Shown: in pieces, positions 34,846-42,661 of the stretch
Numbering within the stretch: position 1 is the stretch's first letter
Layout of the letters: each line of letters starts with the position of its first letter
Assembly: GCF_024171785.1 (NCBI RefSeq)
Contig: NZ_JAMTCK010000001.1
Location: forward strand, 248,134-312,133
From: Goodfellowiella coeruleoviolacea
GTDB lineage: Bacteria; Actinomycetota; Actinomycetes; Mycobacteriales; Pseudonocardiaceae
Reading direction: 5' to 3'
DNA: 64,000 nt
Position numbers and translations under genes: made by a program
The notes under the pieces: model-generated
Seen by the model: only the letters and a program-made list of their open reading frames with translations
What the model was told of the DNA's origin: nothing
Databases searched by the model: none

Positions 34846-36345
34846 TCAGTACCGCCGCGGCGTCCAGACCACGCCGTTGTCCACCCGGGTGCGCGAGGAA
34901 CCCACGATCAGCAGGCAACGCATGTCCACTGTGGACGGATCGAGGTCGCCGAGGGTGGTGACCCGAACCGACTCCGCCGGCCCGCCGACATCGCGGGCCA
35001 CCACCACCGGGGTCAGCGGGTCGCGGTGGCGCAGCAGCACGTCCCTGGCCCTGGCCAGTTGGGTGGTGCGGCTGCGGGAGGCCGGGTTGTACAGGGCCAG
35101 CACCAGATCGGCCGCGCCGGCGGCGGCCAGCCGGCGTTCGATGACCTCCCACGGTTTGAGCCGGTCGGACAGGGACAGCACGCAGTAGTCGTGGCCCAGT
35201 GGCGCGCCCACCCGGGCCGCCGCCGCCTGCGCCGCGGTGACGCCGGGCAGCACCCGCACCGGCACCTCGGCACCGTCCAGCGCCGCCTGTTCCAGCACGG
35301 CGGCGGCCATCGCGAACACCCCGGGATCACCCGAGGACACCACCGCGACCCGCGCGCCGGCCCTGGCCAGCTCCAGCGCGGTGGCCGCCCGCTCTGCCTC
35401 CACCCGGTTGCCCGAGGCGTGCCGCACCTGCCCGGCCCGCTGCGGCACCCGCGCCAGGTAGGGCCCGTACCCGACCAGGTGCTCGGCCTCGGCCAGGGCC
35501 TGCGCCGCCTCCGGCGTCGTCCACTGTGGACCGGCTGGGCCGAGGCCGACCACCACGACCTCCCCCACGCCCGGAGCCGGTGCCCCGGACGGCTGCTGGT
35601 CGGCCGCCCCGGCGGCCCGGGCGGCGTGGCCGGGGCTGGGCAGCAGCGCGAGCGAGAAGTACGGCACCGACTCGGGATCGACCTCGGCGAACGGCGCCAC
35701 CCGCTGGGCCGGCCAGGTGGCGCGCTCGACGTACCAGGCCTCGTCCAGCCTGCCGGCCTCCGCCAGCGCGGTGCGCACCGAACCGAAGGTGCGGCCCAGC
35801 TTCATCACCACGGCCGCGTCGGTGTCCGCGAGCCGCCTGGCCAGTTCCGGCGCGGGCAGCGTGCCGGGCAGCACGGTCAGCACCTCGTCGCGCTGCACCA
35901 GGGGACGGCCCAGCACGGCCGAGGCCGCGCCCACCGAACTCACCCCGGGCACGGCCTCGGCCGGGTAGCGGCCGGCCAGCCGCTCGTGCATGTACATGTA
36001 GGAGCCGTAGAAGAACGGGTCGCCCTCGCAGAGCAGCACCACGTCCCGCCCGGCGTCCAGGTGCTCGGCCAGCCGCTTGGCGCTGGCCTCGTAGAACTCG
36101 GCGATCGCGCCCTCGTAGCCGCCGGGGTGGTCGGTGGTCTCGGTGGTGACCGGGTAGACCAGCGCCTCCTCGATCTGGCCGGGCCGCAGGTAGGGCTCGG
36201 CCACCGACCGGGCGATGCTGCGGCCGTGCCGGGCACTGTGGTAGGCGATCACCTCGGCCGCGCCGATCAGCCGCGCCGCCTTGACCGTGACCAGTTCGGG
36301 GTCGCCCGGCCCCAGGCCGACCCCCCAGAGCTTGCCGGTGCTCAT
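34846..36345 (-). CDS. cobIJ: fused precorrin-2 C20- and precorrin-3B C17-methyltransferase
   Basis: A 499-residue fusion as found in mycobacteria and relatives. Residues 1-~235 are CobI ([32 protein letters not shown]) and ~265-495 are CobJ ([41 protein letters not shown]). The halves are joined by an Ala/Pro-rich linker. CobI methylates C20 and CobJ methylates C17 with ring contraction. It is the last gene of the cobG-cobH-cobIJ operon, each joined by stop-start overlaps. Confidence 0.95.
   Translation of the reverse strand: MSTGKLWGVGLGPGDPELVTVKAARLIGAAEVIAYHSARHGRSIARSVAEPYLRPGQIEEALVYPVTTETTDHPGGYEGAIAEFYEASAKRLAEHLDAGRDVVLLCEGDPFFYGSYMYMHERLAGRYPAEAVPGVSSVGAASAVLGRPLVQRDEVLTVLPGTLPAPELARRLADTDAAVVMKLGRTFGSVRTALAEAGRLDEAWYVERATWPAQRVAPFAEVDPESVPYFSLALLPSPGHAARAAGAADQQPSGAPAPGVGEVVVVGLGPAGPQWTTPEAAQALAEAEHLVGYGPYLARVPQRAGQVRHASGNRVEAERAATALELARAGARVAVVSSGDPGVFAMAAAVLEQAALDGAEVPVRVLPGVTAAQAAAARVGAPLGHDYCVLSLSDRLKPWEVIERRLAAAGAADLVLALYNPASRSRTTQLARARDVLLRHRDPLTPVVVARDVGGPAESVRVTTLGDLDPSTVDMRCLLIVGSSRTRVDNGVVWTPRRY
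34924..34936. repeat. GTCCACTGTGGAC palindromic repeat copy
   Basis: An exact copy lies inside cobIJ, where it encodes part of PSTVDM using the rare Thr codon ACA. Confidence 0.5.
35519..35531. repeat. GTCCACTGTGGAC palindromic repeat copy
   Basis: An exact copy lies inside cobIJ near the linker between its two domains. It is read here in another frame (PQWT, with CCA), so amino-acid conservation does not explain it. Confidence 0.5.
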
Positions 36346-36965
36346 TCGACCTCACTCGCCAGCGCGTTCACCGCGGCGACCGCCATGGCGCTGCCGCCCC
36401 GGCGGCCGCGCACCACCAGGTAGGGCGCTGGTGCGCGCCCGATCAGTTCCACTTTGGACTCCACGGCGCCGACGAACCCCACCGGCACCCCGATGATCGC
36501 CGCCGGCGGCCGCGCGCCCGCCGCCAGCAGCTCCAGCAGGCGGAACAGCGCGGTGGGCGCGTTGCCGATGGCCACCACCGCGCCGGCCAGCCGGTCGGCC
36601 CACAGGTCCACCGCGGCCGCGGACCGGGTGGTGCCCAGCCGCTGGGCCAGCCCGGGCACGCGCGGGTCGGACAGCGTGCACAGCACCTCGTTGGCCGCTG
36701 GCAGGCGGCGGCGGGTGATGCCGCTGGCGATCATCTGCGCGTCGCAGAGCACCGGGGCCCCGCCGGCGAGCGCGGTCCGGGCGGCCTCGACCAGGTCCGG
36801 CGTGTAGGCGAGGTCGGCGACGAGGTCGACCATGCCGCAGGAGTGGATCATCCGCACCGCGACCGGCTCCAGGTCCGCCGGCAGGGCCGCCAGGTCTGCC
36901 TCCGCGCGGATCGTGGCGAACGAGCGGCGGTAGATCTCCGCCCCGTCCCGGATGTGGTCGATCAC
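36342..36965 (-). CDS. cobH: precorrin-8X methylmutase
   Basis: A 207-residue CobH/CbiC protein that moves the C11 methyl group to C12. The catalytic His is His41 in [20 protein letters not shown] and [14 protein letters not shown] are family signatures. The GTG at 36965 follows GAAGGGAG and overlaps the cobG stop (GTGA). The long upstream ORF extension lies within cobG in another frame and is not coding here. Confidence 0.95.
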   Translation of the reverse strand: MIDHIRDGAEIYRRSFATIRAEADLAALPADLEPVAVRMIHSCGMVDLVADLAYTPDLVEAARTALAGGAPVLCDAQMIASGITRRRLPAANEVLCTLSDPRVPGLAQRLGTTRSAAAVDLWADRLAGAVVAIGNAPTALFRLLELLAAGARPPAAIIGVPVGFVGAVESKVELIGRAPAPYLVVRGRRGGSAMAVAAVNALASEVE

Positions 36966-38134
36966 GGTTCTCCCTTCGGGGTCAGCGACGCCGCGAGCGC
37001 GGCCACGCCCACCAGGGCGGTGCCGTCGACGAGATAGCCCCCGTCCTGGGCGAGCACGTCGTGGTGGGGCCGGCGGGGCGCGCCGCAGCGCCGCGCACAG
37101 CCGGCGAAGTGGACGTGCTCGCCCTCGGGCAGCCGCGCGAGCACCTGCCTGGCGTGGGCGCGCACGTCCGCCCGCGCCTTGGCGCAGCCCGGCCGGCCGA
37201 TGCAGGCGCTCACCCGCAGGCCGGGTGCGGCCGGGTCGGTGAGCAGGCCGGCGGCGGCCAGCCGGTGCTCGGCCCCGGCGGCGACACCGGGCAGCACCAC
37301 CGACCGCCACGGGGTGACCACCACCTCGGCCGACAGCTCGGCGAGCAGGCGCACCTGGTCGGCGGCGAACTGGCCGAACAGCGGTGCCACGCACCAGCCG
37401 AGGCCACCGTCGTCGCGGTGGACCGGCCCGACCGGCGTGGCCAGGCCGGCCGGCAGCGGCGGCAGCTCGGTCGGCGGCAGCTCGGTCGGTGGCAGCTCGG
37501 CGGCCAGCGCGGCCGGGTCGGGCAGTTCCCGGACCCGCCACGCGCTGCCCCGCACCGCGCGGAACGCGGTGGCGACCCGCACCAGCGCGGCGACCGCCGC
37601 CCGCAGCGGCACCCGCCACCCGGTGTCGGCGCCGGCCAGCAGCAGCACGCCGGTGTGCGCGTCAACGGCCCGCCAGCACACGTCCGCATCCTCGCCGCTG
37701 ACGTCGCCGCGCCCGTCGTCGAGCGCGAACAGGAACCGGCCGGGCAGCTCGGCCAGTTCCGGGCGGGCGCACAGCGCGGCGTCCAACCGGTCGACCACAC
37801 CGCGCACGTCCACCAGCCCGCCGGTGATGCCGGACAGCGGCGAGGCCAGGATGTTGCGCACCCGCTCGTGGTTGGGCGCGGGCAGCAGGCCGGCGGCGAC
37901 CAGCCGGGCCACCAGCTCGTCGGTGTCCTCGGCCAGCCCGCGCAGCTGCACGTTGCCCCGGGACGTCAGGTGCACCGCGCCGTCCCCGAGTTCCTCGGCG
38001 CAGTCCGCGAGCACGCGCAGCGCCGCCGCGCCCACCCGGCCGCCGGGCAGTCGGATCCGGGCCAGCGCCCCGTCGGCGGCCGCGTGGGCGGCCACCACCC
38101 CGGGGCACGCGTCAGCACGTGCGCGGATGACCAT
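36962..38134 (-). CDS. cobG: precorrin-3B synthase
   Basis: A 390-residue CobG monooxygenase related to sulfite/nitrite reductases. It hydroxylates C20 and forms the gamma-lactone in the oxygen-dependent corrin route. The siroheme-type [10 protein letters not shown] motif is near residue 60 and the 4Fe-4S cysteines appear as C-x5-C in [10 protein letters not shown] and C-x3-C in [11 protein letters not shown] short tandem repeat ELPPT lies in the middle. A TACAGT hexamer 7 bases before the ATG at 38134 suggests a leaderless mRNA; ATG 38140 and GTG 38143 are alternatives. Confidence 0.92.
   Translation of the reverse strand: MVIRARADACPGVVAAHAAADGALARIRLPGGRVGAAALRVLADCAEELGDGAVHLTSRGNVQLRGLAEDTDELVARLVAAGLLPAPNHERVRNILASPLSGITGGLVDVRGVVDRLDAALCARPELAELPGRFLFALDDGRGDVSGEDADVCWRAVDAHTGVLLLAGADTGWRVPLRAAVAALVRVATAFRAVRGSAWRVRELPDPAALAAELPPTELPPTELPPLPAGLATPVGPVHRDDGGLGWCVAPLFGQFAADQVRLLAELSAEVVVTPWRSVVLPGVAAGAEHRLAAAGLLTDPAAPGLRVSACIGRPGCAKARADVRAHARQVLARLPEGEHVHFAGCARRCGAPRRPHHDVLAQDGGYLVDGTALVGVAALAASLTPKGEP
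37461..37500. repeat. 15-bp tandem repeat in cobG
   Basis: About 2.7 copies of a 15-base unit (GGCAGCTCGGTCGGC) encode the repeated ELPPT segments of CobG. Being a multiple of three, copy-number change would keep the frame. Confidence 0.7.
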
Positions 38135-38141
38135 GACCATC

Positions 38142-38147
38142 ACTGTA
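38142..38147 (-). promoter_or_regulatory. -10 element for a leaderless cobG transcript
   Basis: TACAGT on the minus strand is 7 bases from the ATG at 38134, the spacing typical of leaderless actinobacterial mRNAs. No strong -35 was seen. Confidence 0.4.
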
Positions 38148-38287
38148 AACGCCCGTCGCCGGCGGACCAGTCCCCGCGGCGGAGCCCGGTGCTGTGGGCC
38201 GGATCGCTCCCCGCATCCGCCGTCGTGACCTTGACGCGGCCCGGCTGTGCCCCGGAGAGTGGGAGCGGAGCAGAGGAGGCGGACCGC

Positions 38288-41200
38288 GTGATCCTACTTC
38301 TGTCCACTTCGGACACTGACTTGCTGAGTGCCCGGTCGAGCGGTGCCGAGTTCCGGCTGGCCAACCCCGCCCGGCTCGACCTCGCCGAGCTGCCCGCGCT
38401 GCTCGACGGCGCACCGGTCGTGCTGGTGCGCATCCTCGGCTCGCAGCGCAGCTGGCAGCAGGGCCTGGACCTGGTCCGCGCCAGCGGGGCGCACGTGGTG
38501 GTGCTGGGTGGCGAGCAGAGCCCGGACGCCGAGCTGATGGCCCTGTCCACGGTGCCGGTGGGCATCGCCACCCAGGCGCACGCCTACCTGGCGCAGGGCG
38601 GTCCGGACAACCTCGCCCAACTGCACCGGTTCCTGTCCGACACCCTGCTGCTCACCGGGCACGGCTTCGAGCCGCCCGTCGCGCAGCCGCTGTGGGGCGC
38701 GCTGCACCGGACACCGCGCCGGGACAGCGGCCCGGTGGTGGCCGTCCTCTACTACCGGGCGCACCACCTGTCCGGCAACACCGGCTTCGTGCACACCCTG
38801 TGCGCGGCGATCGAGGACGCCGGCGCCCAGGCCCTGCCGCTGTACTGCGCGTCGCTGCGCTCCCGCGAGCCAGGCCTGCTCGCCGAACTGCGCAGGGCGG
38901 ACGCGCTGCTGGTCACCGTGCTCGCGGCCGGCGGAACCCGGCCCTCCGCGGTGGGCGCCGGCGGCGACGACGAGGCGTGGGACGTGGCCGAACTCGCCGC
39001 GCTGGACATCCCGATCCTGCAGGCGCTGTGCCTGACCAGCGACCGGGAGTCCTGGCGGGCCAACGACGACGGACTGTCCCCTGTGGACGCCGGTAGCCAG
39101 GTCGCGGTGCCCGAGTTCGACGGCCGGCTGATCACCGTGCCGTTCTCCTTCAAGGAGATCGACGACGAGGGCCTGCCCCGCTACGTGCCCGACCCGGAGC
39201 GGGCCGCCCGGGTCGCCGGCATCGCCGTGGCGCACGCCCGGCTGCGGCACACCCCACCGCCCCGGCGGCGCATCGCCCTGATGCTGTCGGCCTACCCCAC
39301 CAAGCACTCGCGGGTGGGCAACGCGGTCGGCCTGGACACACCGGCCTCGGCCGTGCTGCTGCTGCGCCGGATGCGCGAACTGGGCTACGACCTCGGCGCG
39401 GAGCCGTTCCCCGGGGTGGAGCCGACCGGGACCGACCAGCCCGACGGCGACGCGCTGATCCACGCGCTGATCGCGGCCGGCGGCCAGGACCCGGAGTGGC
39501 TGTCCGAGGAACAGCTGGCCGGCAACCCGATCCGGGTGCCGGCCGCGCGGTACCGGCGGTGGTTCGACGCGCTGCCCGAGGACCTGCGCGCCGACGTGGA
39601 GCGGCACTGGGGCCCGCCGCCCGGCGAGCTGTACGTGGACCGCTCCGCCGACCCGGACGGCGAGATCGTGCTGGCCGCGCTGCGCGCCGGCAACGTCGTG
39701 CTGATGATCCAGCCGCCGCGCGGGTTCGGCGAGAACCCGGTCGCCATCTACCACAACCCCGACCTGCCGCCCAGCCACCACTACCTGGCCGCCTACCGGT
39801 GGCTGGCCGAGGAGTTCGGCGCGCACGCCGTGGTGCACCTGGGCAAGCACGGCTCACTGGAGTGGCTGCCGGGCAAGACGGTGGGGCTGTCCGCGTCCTG
39901 CGCGCCCGACGCGGTGCTCGGCGACCTGCCGCTGGTCTACCCGTTCCTGGTCAACGATCCCGGCGAGGGCGCACAGGCCAAGCGCAGGGCGCACGCCACC
40001 ATCGTCGACCACCTCATCCCGCCGATGGCGCGCGCGGAGAGCTACGGCGACCTGGCCCGGCTGGAACAGCTGCTCGACGAGCACGCCAACATCGCGGCCA
40101 TGGACCCGGCCAAGCTGCCGGCGATCCGGGCGCAGATCTGGACCCTGATCCAGGCCGCCAAGCTCGACCACGACCTCGGCGTGGCCGAACGCCCGCACGA
40201 CGCGGAGTTCGACGACTTCCTGCTGCACATCGACGGCTGGCTGTGCGAGGTCAAGGACGCGCAGATCCGCGACGGCCTGCACGTGCTCGGCCAGGCGCCG
40301 ACCGGCGCGGCCAGGGTGAACCTGGTGTTGGCCGTGCTGCGCGCCCAGCAGATGTGGGGCGGCCAGGCAGGCGCGGTGCCCGGGCTGCGCTCCGCGCTGG
40401 GGCTCAAGGAGAACAGCGACGCCCCGCTGTCCGAAGTGGACGCTGTCGAGCGGACGGCGCGGGCGCTGGTCGAGGCCATGGAGGCCCGCGACTGGTCCCC
40501 TCGGGCCGTGCCGGCGGTGTGCGCGCAGGTGCTGGCCGGCGGCGCGGCACCGGCCGCCACCCCCCAGGACAGCGGGTACGGTGCCGTGGCCCAGGTGCTC
40601 ACCTTCGCGGCCACCGAGATCGTGCCCCGGCTGGCCGGCACCAGCGCGGAACTCGACGCGGTCCTGCACGCGCTGGACGGCGGCTACGTGCCGGCGGGTC
40701 CCAGTGGCTCGCCCCTGCGCGGCCTGGTCAACGTGCTGCCCACCGGCCGCAACTTCTACACGGTGGACCCCAAGGCGGTACCCAGTCGGCTCGCCTGGGA
40801 GACCGGCCAGGCGCTGGCGGACTCGCTGCTGCGCCGCTACCGGGAGGACACCGGCGACTGGCCCCGCTCGGTGGGCCTGTCGGTGTGGGGCACCTCGGCG
40901 ATGCGCACCTCGGGTGACGACGCCGCGGAAGTCCTGGCGCTGCTGGGGGTGCAGCCGGTGTGGGACGAGGCGTCGCGCCGGGTCACCGGCCTGGAGCCCA
41001 TCCCGCTGGCCGAACTCGGCCGGCCCCGCATCGACGTCACCGTGCGCATCAGCGGGTTCTTCCGGGACGCCTTCCCGCACGTCATCGACCTGCTCGACGA
41101 CGCGGTGCGGCTGGTGGCCGCGCTGCCCGAGCCGGAGTCGGACAACTTCGTGCGCGCCCACACCCAGGCGGACCTGGCCGCGCACGGCGACGAGCGGCGC

Positions 41201-41926
41201 GCGACCACCCGGATCTTCGGCTCCAAACCGGGCGCCTACGGCGCCGGCCTGCTGCCGCTGATGGACTCCGGCAACTGGCGGGACGACGCCGACCTCGCCG
41301 AGGTCTACGCGACCTGGGGCGGCTACGCCTACGGCCGGGACCTGGACGGCCGGCCGGCCCGCGCGGACATGGAGAACTCCTACCGGCGGATCGTGGTGGC
41401 GGCCAAGAACACCGACACCCGTGAGCACGACATCATCGACTCCGACGACTACTTCCAGTACCACGGCGGCATGATCGCCTTCACCCGGGCGCTCACCGGC
41501 CGGGCGCCCGCGTCCTACGTCGGCGACTCGACCACGCCCGACGCGGTGCGAACCCGGTCGCTGGCCGAGGAGACCGCCCGGGTGTTCCGGGCCAGGGTGG
41601 TCAACCCGCGCTGGCTGGCGGCCATGCGCCGGCACGGCTACAAGGGCGCGTTCGAGCTGGCCGCCACCGTGGACTACCTGTTCGGCTTCGACGCCACCGC
41701 GGGTGTGGTACGGGACTGGATGTACGAGAAGCTGGCCCAGTCCTATGTGCTCGATCAGGAGAACCAGGAGTTCATGGCCAGCGCCAACCCGTGGGCGTTG
41801 CGCGGCATCATCGAGCGGCTCACCGAGGCCGCCGACCGCGGCCTGTGGGCGGAACCCGACCCCGACCTGATCGCCGCACTGCACGAGGTCTACCTGCGCA
41901 CCGAGGGCGACCTGGAGGGACCGTGA
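38288..41926 (+). CDS. cobN: cobaltochelatase large subunit CobN
   Basis: A 1212-residue CobN/BchH-type chelatase subunit that binds hydrogenobyrinic acid a,c-diamide and inserts cobalt. The signature VVHLGKHGSLEWLPGK is at ~515-530 and the C-terminal region has TRIFGSKPGAYGAGLLP. Length agrees with the family. The GTG at 38288 has GAGGAGG upstream; the long in-frame extension back to 37061 runs through the cobG gene on the other strand and is not coding. The I-D fusion at 28785..30797 is its likely ATPase partner, since no cobS or cobT is present here. Confidence 0.95.
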   Translation: MILLLSTSDTDLLSARSSGAEFRLANPARLDLAELPALLDGAPVVLVRILGSQRSWQQGLDLVRASGAHVVVLGGEQSPDAELMALSTVPVGIATQAHAYLAQGGPDNLAQLHRFLSDTLLLTGHGFEPPVAQPLWGALHRTPRRDSGPVVAVLYYRAHHLSGNTGFVHTLCAAIEDAGAQALPLYCASLRSREPGLLAELRRADALLVTVLAAGGTRPSAVGAGGDDEAWDVAELAALDIPILQALCLTSDRESWRANDDGLSPVDAGSQVAVPEFDGRLITVPFSFKEIDDEGLPRYVPDPERAARVAGIAVAHARLRHTPPPRRRIALMLSAYPTKHSRVGNAVGLDTPASAVLLLRRMRELGYDLGAEPFPGVEPTGTDQPDGDALIHALIAAGGQDPEWLSEEQLAGNPIRVPAARYRRWFDALPEDLRADVERHWGPPPGELYVDRSADPDGEIVLAALRAGNVVLMIQPPRGFGENPVAIYHNPDLPPSHHYLAAYRWLAEEFGAHAVVHLGKHGSLEWLPGKTVGLSASCAPDAVLGDLPLVYPFLVNDPGEGAQAKRRAHATIVDHLIPPMARAESYGDLARLEQLLDEHANIAAMDPAKLPAIRAQIWTLIQAAKLDHDLGVAERPHDAEFDDFLLHIDGWLCEVKDAQIRDGLHVLGQAPTGAARVNLVLAVLRAQQMWGGQAGAVPGLRSALGLKENSDAPLSEVDAVERTARALVEAMEARDWSPRAVPAVCAQVLAGGAAPAATPQDSGYGAVAQVLTFAATEIVPRLAGTSAELDAVLHALDGGYVPAGPSGSPLRGLVNVLPTGRNFYTVDPKAVPSRLAWETGQALADSLLRRYREDTGDWPRSVGLSVWGTSAMRTSGDDAAEVLALLGVQPVWDEASRRVTGLEPIPLAELGRPRIDVTVRISGFFRDAFPHVIDLLDDAVRLVAALPEPESDNFVRAHTQADLAAHGDERRATTRIFGSKPGAYGAGLLPLMDSGNWRDDADLAEVYATWGGYAYGRDLDGRPARADMENSYRRIVVAAKNTDTREHDIIDSDDYFQYHGGMIAFTRALTGRAPASYVGDSTTPDAVRTRSLAEETARVFRARVVNPRWLAAMRRHGYKGAFELAATVDYLFGFDATAGVVRDWMYEKLAQSYVLDQENQEFMASANPWALRGIIERLTEAADRGLWAEPDPDLIAALHEVYLRTEGDLEGP

Positions 41927-41987
41927 CCGCGGCCGGCGCGGGCGGTCGCGCCGGGAGAACCGGCGACGCGCCCTCTAGGCTGGAGCC

Positions 41988-42398
41988 GTGACTGTCTACA
42001 CCGACGAGGAGAGCCGAACGCTGCGCACCGCCGTGTTCGGCGCGATGGTGCTCGTGTCGACCGCGGAACCCGGTGCGTTGACCGAGGAGAGCTACGCGGG
42101 GATCAGGGCGATGGGCCGGCTGTCGCCGGAACTGCGGGAGGTGCTCGGCGCGGCCCGGCCCGAACTCCCGACCGGCTCGGTGTCCGATGTGGAGGATGGC
42201 GTGCTGGCCGCGCTGCGCAGGTCCGTGGACATCCTCAGCGCCAAGGCCCCCGAGGAGGCGGAGACCTTCCCCGCCACCGTGATCACGCTCTGCCAGGAGG
42301 TCGCCGCGGCCGACGGCCGGGTGGGCCACGACGAGGGCACCGTGATCGACAAGGTGCGCGCGGCGCTCACCGGTGCCGGGCTCGACCAGCCCGGCTGA
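41988..42398 (+). CDS. hypothetical protein, TerB-like
   Basis: A 136-residue protein, mostly helical, without signal or membrane segments. The C-terminal EVAAADGRVGHDEGTVIDK resembles the acidic metal-binding turn of TerB-like domains. It lies 61 bases after cobN and ends before a strong hairpin, so it may be cotranscribed with cobN. Function is not known; the TerB relation is tentative. Confidence 0.6.
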   Translation: MTVYTDEESRTLRTAVFGAMVLVSTAEPGALTEESYAGIRAMGRLSPELREVLGAARPELPTGSVSDVEDGVLAALRRSVDILSAKAPEEAETFPATVITLCQEVAAADGRVGHDEGTVIDKVRAALTGAGLDQPG

Positions 42399-42405
42399 CC
42401 GGTCC

Positions 42406-42436
42406 CGGTCGGCCCGCACCGTTCCCGGGCCGACCG
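42406..42436 (+). terminator. hairpin terminator after cobN and the TerB-like gene
   Basis: CGGTCGGCCCG and CGGGCCGACCG form perfect 11-base arms around a 9-base loop, just after the stop at 42398 and before the next promoter. Confidence 0.75.
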
Positions 42437-42472
42437 CCCGTCCGGCCCCCGCCGACGGGTGCGTTCGGCGGT

Positions 42473-42500
42473 ATGACAGGCCAACCGCGAGTGTTACGCT
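42473..42500 (+). promoter_or_regulatory. predicted promoter of the surface-barrel/ECF operon
   Basis: ATGACA (42473-42478), a 16-base spacer and TACGCT (42495-42500) lie directly before the riboswitch, placing the transcript start near 42507. Confidence 0.5.
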
Positions 42501-42506
42501 CGGTCA

Positions 42507-42625
42507 GCTCCACAACTGAACACCCCGCCCGTCATGGGGAAGCCGGTCGAAGTCCGGCACTGTCGCGCAACCGTGGGTCACCTCCTGGTGACGAGTCGGG
42601 TCGCCATGCGGGTGGGTGAGAAGTC
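42507..42625 (+). ncRNA. cobalamin riboswitch upstream of the surface-barrel/ECF operon
   Basis: The element contains GGGGAAGCCGGTCGAAGTCC, then GGCACTGTCGCGCAACCGT, a variable hairpin (GTCACCTCCTGGTGAC), and GAGTCGGGTCGCCATGC, matching the conserved core order of the adenosylcobalamin aptamer. It ends about 20 bases before the AGGGG ribosome-binding sequence of the barrel gene, so it probably controls the whole 42662-50932 operon. Confidence 0.9.
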
Positions 42626-42661
42626 CATCCACTGTCGCGAACTGCAGGGGTGACGTTTCGT

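Noticed and set aside
37061-38287. In-frame N-terminal extension of cobN by about 400 codons
   Set aside because: It lies opposite cobG, is compositionally odd, and a strong ribosome-binding site precedes the GTG at 38288 where CobN similarity begins.
38150-38287. Possible fifth cobalamin riboswitch before cobN
   Set aside because: The region lacks the conserved aptamer core (GGTG-GAATCC and the following conserved segments); only loose G/C similarity was seen.
39854-41884. Minus-strand ORF of about 680 residues
   Set aside because: It is the reverse-frame shadow of cobN.
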